Origin: JBPCOB01 sp051000715
GTDB taxonomy: Bacteria; Actinomycetota; Actinomycetes; JALYNC01
DNA length: 5,461 nucleotides
Direction of reading: 5' to 3'
Assembly (NCBI GenBank): GCA_051000715.1
Contig: JBPCOB010000168.1
Span: forward strand, 1 to 5,461
The notes beneath the pieces are model-generated. The model worked only from the letters and a program-made list of their open reading frames with translations. It ran no database searches and was not told the origin of the DNA. Numbering within the stretch: the first letter of the stretch is position 1; each line of letters starts with the position of its first letter. Below are positions 3,928-5,461 of the stretch, one piece after another. Made by a program: the position numbers and the translations under genes.

Positions 3928-5309
3928 TTCCCGCCTTTCCAGGTGATCCGCACGGACTCCGGCCGGAAAGTCCGAGCCCCCCGGCCAGCCGGGTGCAAAG
4001 TGACGTCGACAAGGTAGGCAATCACGGCGCGCAGACGGTCGAGGTCGTCGGTGTACATGGCCTGTATTTCCTCCTCGACGTCAACAGCAGTCGCCAGCCC
4101 GGTCAGCACCGGACTGTGCGACAGGTCTGCCAGTGCGCGGGCGATCTCATCGAGGCGGCGATTACTCCGCGCCGACCCCGCGGCGAGCTGCCGCCGGTCG
4201 ATCTCAGCGGCGGCGAACGCCTCGGCCAGCCCGTCCAGCCTTTCCCGCACCCGCATATCCTCGTCGCGCAGCCCGGTCGCCTCACCGGTCCGCTCCGGCG
4301 CGGCCAGCAGGCCGATCGCATCCGGGCGGGACAGCCGCCGGGTGATAACCGCGAGTACCAGGGCGTCCACCGGCGCCGCCTTGGCCTGGACGTGCCGGCG
4401 GGACTCGCATCGGTACAGCGTCCCCTTGCCTTTCTCCGAGACGCCGAACAGTCGCCCGCCGCAGACAGCACAGCGGGCGATCCCTGACAGCATGTGCTGG
4501 CGGGGAGGCCCCGCCCGTCGGCGCGCCGGATCCGACAGCATCGCCCGGGCCGCGTAAAACGTGTCCTCGTCGACGATCGCCGGCCACGTGCCCTTGCCGA
4601 GAACCTCGCCCCGGTAGACCAGCAGCCCGGCGTAACGCGGGTTCGACAGGACGCGGCGCAACTGTGTCGACTGCCATGGGCCGCCCAACGTCGTCCGGAC
4701 ACCCCGCCGGGTCATGTCGGCGACGATTCCGCGGAGGCTGGACCCGGCGACCAGTGCGGCCGCGGCCTTTCGGACTTCGGCGGCCTCTCCCTCGACGACG
4801 GCCATGCGGTCCCCGCTGTACCCGAACGGGCGGCGCCCCGCGGACGGACGGCCAGCCTGGGCGCGCTGCAGGTTGGCGCGCTTCTGCCGGGCGGACTTCC
4901 GCTCGATCTCCGCCCGGGCAACCGCGCCTTTGATCCTGGCGAACATCCGCCCGTTGTCCGTACTGAGGTCGCAGTCCCCGCCGATGCTTGCAAGAGCGAC
5001 GCCATGCCGGTCCGCCAGGCCGATGAAATCCTCGACCTCAATGGGTCGGCGGGTCAGCCGGTCCAGGTCCCAGACGACCACGGCGGTGATGCGGCCGGCG
5101 GCGATGTCGCCGAGCATCCGCTTGTAAGCCGGGCGGGTCGCCCCGGTGGACGCCGACACGTCGTTGTCCTCGTAGACGGCTGCGACGTGCCAGCCGAGGG
5201 CGTCGGCGCGTTGATGACAGTCCTCGCTCTGGCGTTTCACCCCGAGGCGTGCGCCGGTCGGGTCATGGCTGGTCCGCACGTAAACGCCAGCATTCCGCAC
5301 GCCCCCCAC
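3924..5309 (-). CDS. int: Large serine recombinase (integrase), phiRv1-like (461 aa)
   Basis: This enzyme inserts and excises the element by serine-dependent strand exchange between att sites. The N-terminal resolvase domain (about 7-145) has VYVRTS with catalytic Ser14 and Arg12, the DNDVSASTGATRPAYKRML motif (48-66), and WDLDRLTRRPIE (80-91) with active-site Arg84 and Arg87/88. A linking helix with ARAEIERKSARQKRA follows (131-145). The recombinase domain (about 155-265) includes RRPFGY, LRRVLSNPRYAGLLVYRG and IVDEDTFYAARAML. A zinc ribbon has Cys280, Cys283, Cys301 and probably His306 as fourth ligand. The C-terminal part ends TFRPESVRITWK. Length and motifs closely recall the 469-residue phiRv1 integrase, which also has DNDVSASTG, WDLDRL.RRPIE and FNPERVQVNW. 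The start is GTG 5309, with GTG 5300 as alternative. No Shine-Dalgarno precedes 5309, and a TATTAC box six bases upstream suggests a leaderless mRNA. Confidence 0.92.
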   Translation of the reverse strand: MGGVRNAGVYVRTSHDPTGARLGVKRQSEDCHQRADALGWHVAAVYEDNDVSASTGATRPAYKRMLGDIAAGRITAVVVWDLDRLTRRPIEVEDFIGLADRHGVALASIGGDCDLSTDNGRMFARIKGAVARAEIERKSARQKRANLQRAQAGRPSAGRRPFGYSGDRMAVVEGEAAEVRKAAAALVAGSSLRGIVADMTRRGVRTTLGGPWQSTQLRRVLSNPRYAGLLVYRGEVLGKGTWPAIVDEDTFYAARAMLSDPARRRAGPPRQHMLSGIARCAVCGGRLFGVSEKGKGTLYRCESRRHVQAKAAPVDALVLAVITRRLSRPDAIGLLAAPERTGEATGLRDEDMRVRERLDGLAEAFAAAEIDRRQLAAGSARSNRRLDEIARALADLSHSPVLTGLATAVDVEEEIQAMYTDDLDRLRAVIAYLVDVTLHPAGRGARTFRPESVRITWKGGK

Positions 5310-5321
5310 ACTAACGTAATA
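5309..5321 (-). promoter_or_regulatory. Candidate leaderless promoter of the integrase
   Basis: The minus strand has TATTAC at 5321-5316, followed by GTTAGT and then the GTG start at 5309. A -10 box six bases before a start codon with no Shine-Dalgarno is typical of leaderless actinobacterial transcripts. The -35 region, about 17-19 bases further up, is weak (CACCTG or CCACCT) and already lies in the secretion-ATPase sequence. The promoter would thus be assembled across the insertion junction. Confidence 0.35.
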
Positions 5322-5335
5322 GCGCGACGTTCGTG
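5310..5335. other. Approximate element/chromosome junction (att site half)
   Basis: The likeness to a secretion ATPase starts in the plus-strand codons at about 5324-5333 and is absent to the left, where a TAA (5312-5314) closes the frame and the integrase begins. Serine integrase genes usually lie next to their att site, so the crossover most likely falls in this interval. Imperfect dyads are present: AACGT (5313-5317) with ACGTT (5327-5331), and AGCnCGA with TCGnGCT around 5329. The exact core dinucleotide cannot be fixed from one end of the element. Confidence 0.6.
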
Positions 5336-5461
5336 CTCCAGGTGGACCTTCCTGATGTGGTCGCGCTGCAGACCCGGCAACCCAACCTGGAAGGGACCGG
5401 GGAAATTCAGCTGCGGCGACTGATCAAGGAGGCGCTGCGGATGCGTCCCTCCCGGATCATC
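5324..5461 (+). pseudogene. 3' portion of a TadA/CpaF-type secretion ATPase gene, split by the element
   Basis: The plus-strand frame (codons from 5324) reads ATFVLQVDLPDVVALQ, then TRQPNLEGTGEIQLRRLIKE, then ALRMRPSRII at the window edge. This is the highly conserved core of the type II/IV secretion ATPase superfamily (TadA/CpaF, VirB11-like), covering the strands after the Asp/Glu box, the QTRQPNLEGTGE stretch, and the start of the Walker B region, normally RPSRIIVGEVR. These ATPases power Flp/Tad pilus assembly or related secretion from the cytoplasmic face of the membrane. Nothing upstream encodes the Walker A half: the frame meets TAA at 5312-5314 and there is no plausible start. The N-terminal half should lie beyond the far end of the element. 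Unless the element excises, this copy is probably inactive. The gene continues past the right edge. Confidence 0.85.

Noticed and set aside
3606..4487. Long plus-strand open frame of 293 codons
   Set aside because: It spans the boundary of two minus-strand genes with good start signals; its composition is that of an antisense shadow.
4494..5423. Long plus-strand open frame of 309 codons opposite the integrase
   Set aside because: It is antisense to a clear serine recombinase, has Arg/Pro/Gly-rich composition typical of reversed high-GC genes, and no recognisable domain.
1..5461. tRNA or rRNA genes, including a tRNA att site
   Set aside because: I saw no tRNA-like cloverleaf or GTTCGA-type T-loop at the element junction; the att site falls in a protein-coding gene instead.

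Overview
The window is high-GC DNA with strongly G/C-biased third codon positions, four-base start/stop overlaps (ATGA, GTGA) and frequent GTG starts. This points to an actinobacterium; the genus cannot be told from the sequence. Nearly all genes lie on the minus strand and form one block. I read it as the integrase end of a phage-derived integrative element (a prophage remnant or phage satellite) inserted in a chromosomal secretion-ATPase gene.

Right edge (about 5310-5461): plus-strand codons match the conserved core of TadA/CpaF-type secretion ATPases, running from just before the LPDVVALQTRQ stretch to RMRPSRII. The match stops abruptly at about 5324-5333, right beside the start of a large serine recombinase on the opposite strand. 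This is the expected picture of an element/chromosome junction, with the att site inside a tadA/cpaF-like gene.

Element, read right to left: (1) a 461-residue large serine recombinase, closest to my memory of the phiRv1 integrase of Mycobacterium tuberculosis, translationally coupled to a 146-residue protein of unknown function. (2) A short gap with a TTGACA box and an inverted repeat, then four genes linked by four-base overlaps: a 70-residue protein resembling the phiRv1 excision factor, 133- and 125-residue unknowns, and a 209-residue winged-helix protein. (3) A compact group with a doubtful small Cys-rich ORF, an 85-residue protein and a 209-residue helical protein. (4) A 112-base gap, then a phage small-terminase-like gene coupled to a gene that runs off the left edge.

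The most notable structure is inside the winged-helix gene: four copies of a 12-13 bp repeat (three direct, one inverted, forming two perfect 12-bp dyads) between codons about 96 and 124, next to a short A/T-richer tract. Phage lambda has the same plan, with the origin iterons inside the O initiator gene. I propose that this gene encodes a replication initiator carrying its own origin. Together, integrase, probable excision factor, self-contained origin and small terminase suggest an element able to excise, replicate and be packaged. Capsid genes, if present, lie beyond the left edge.
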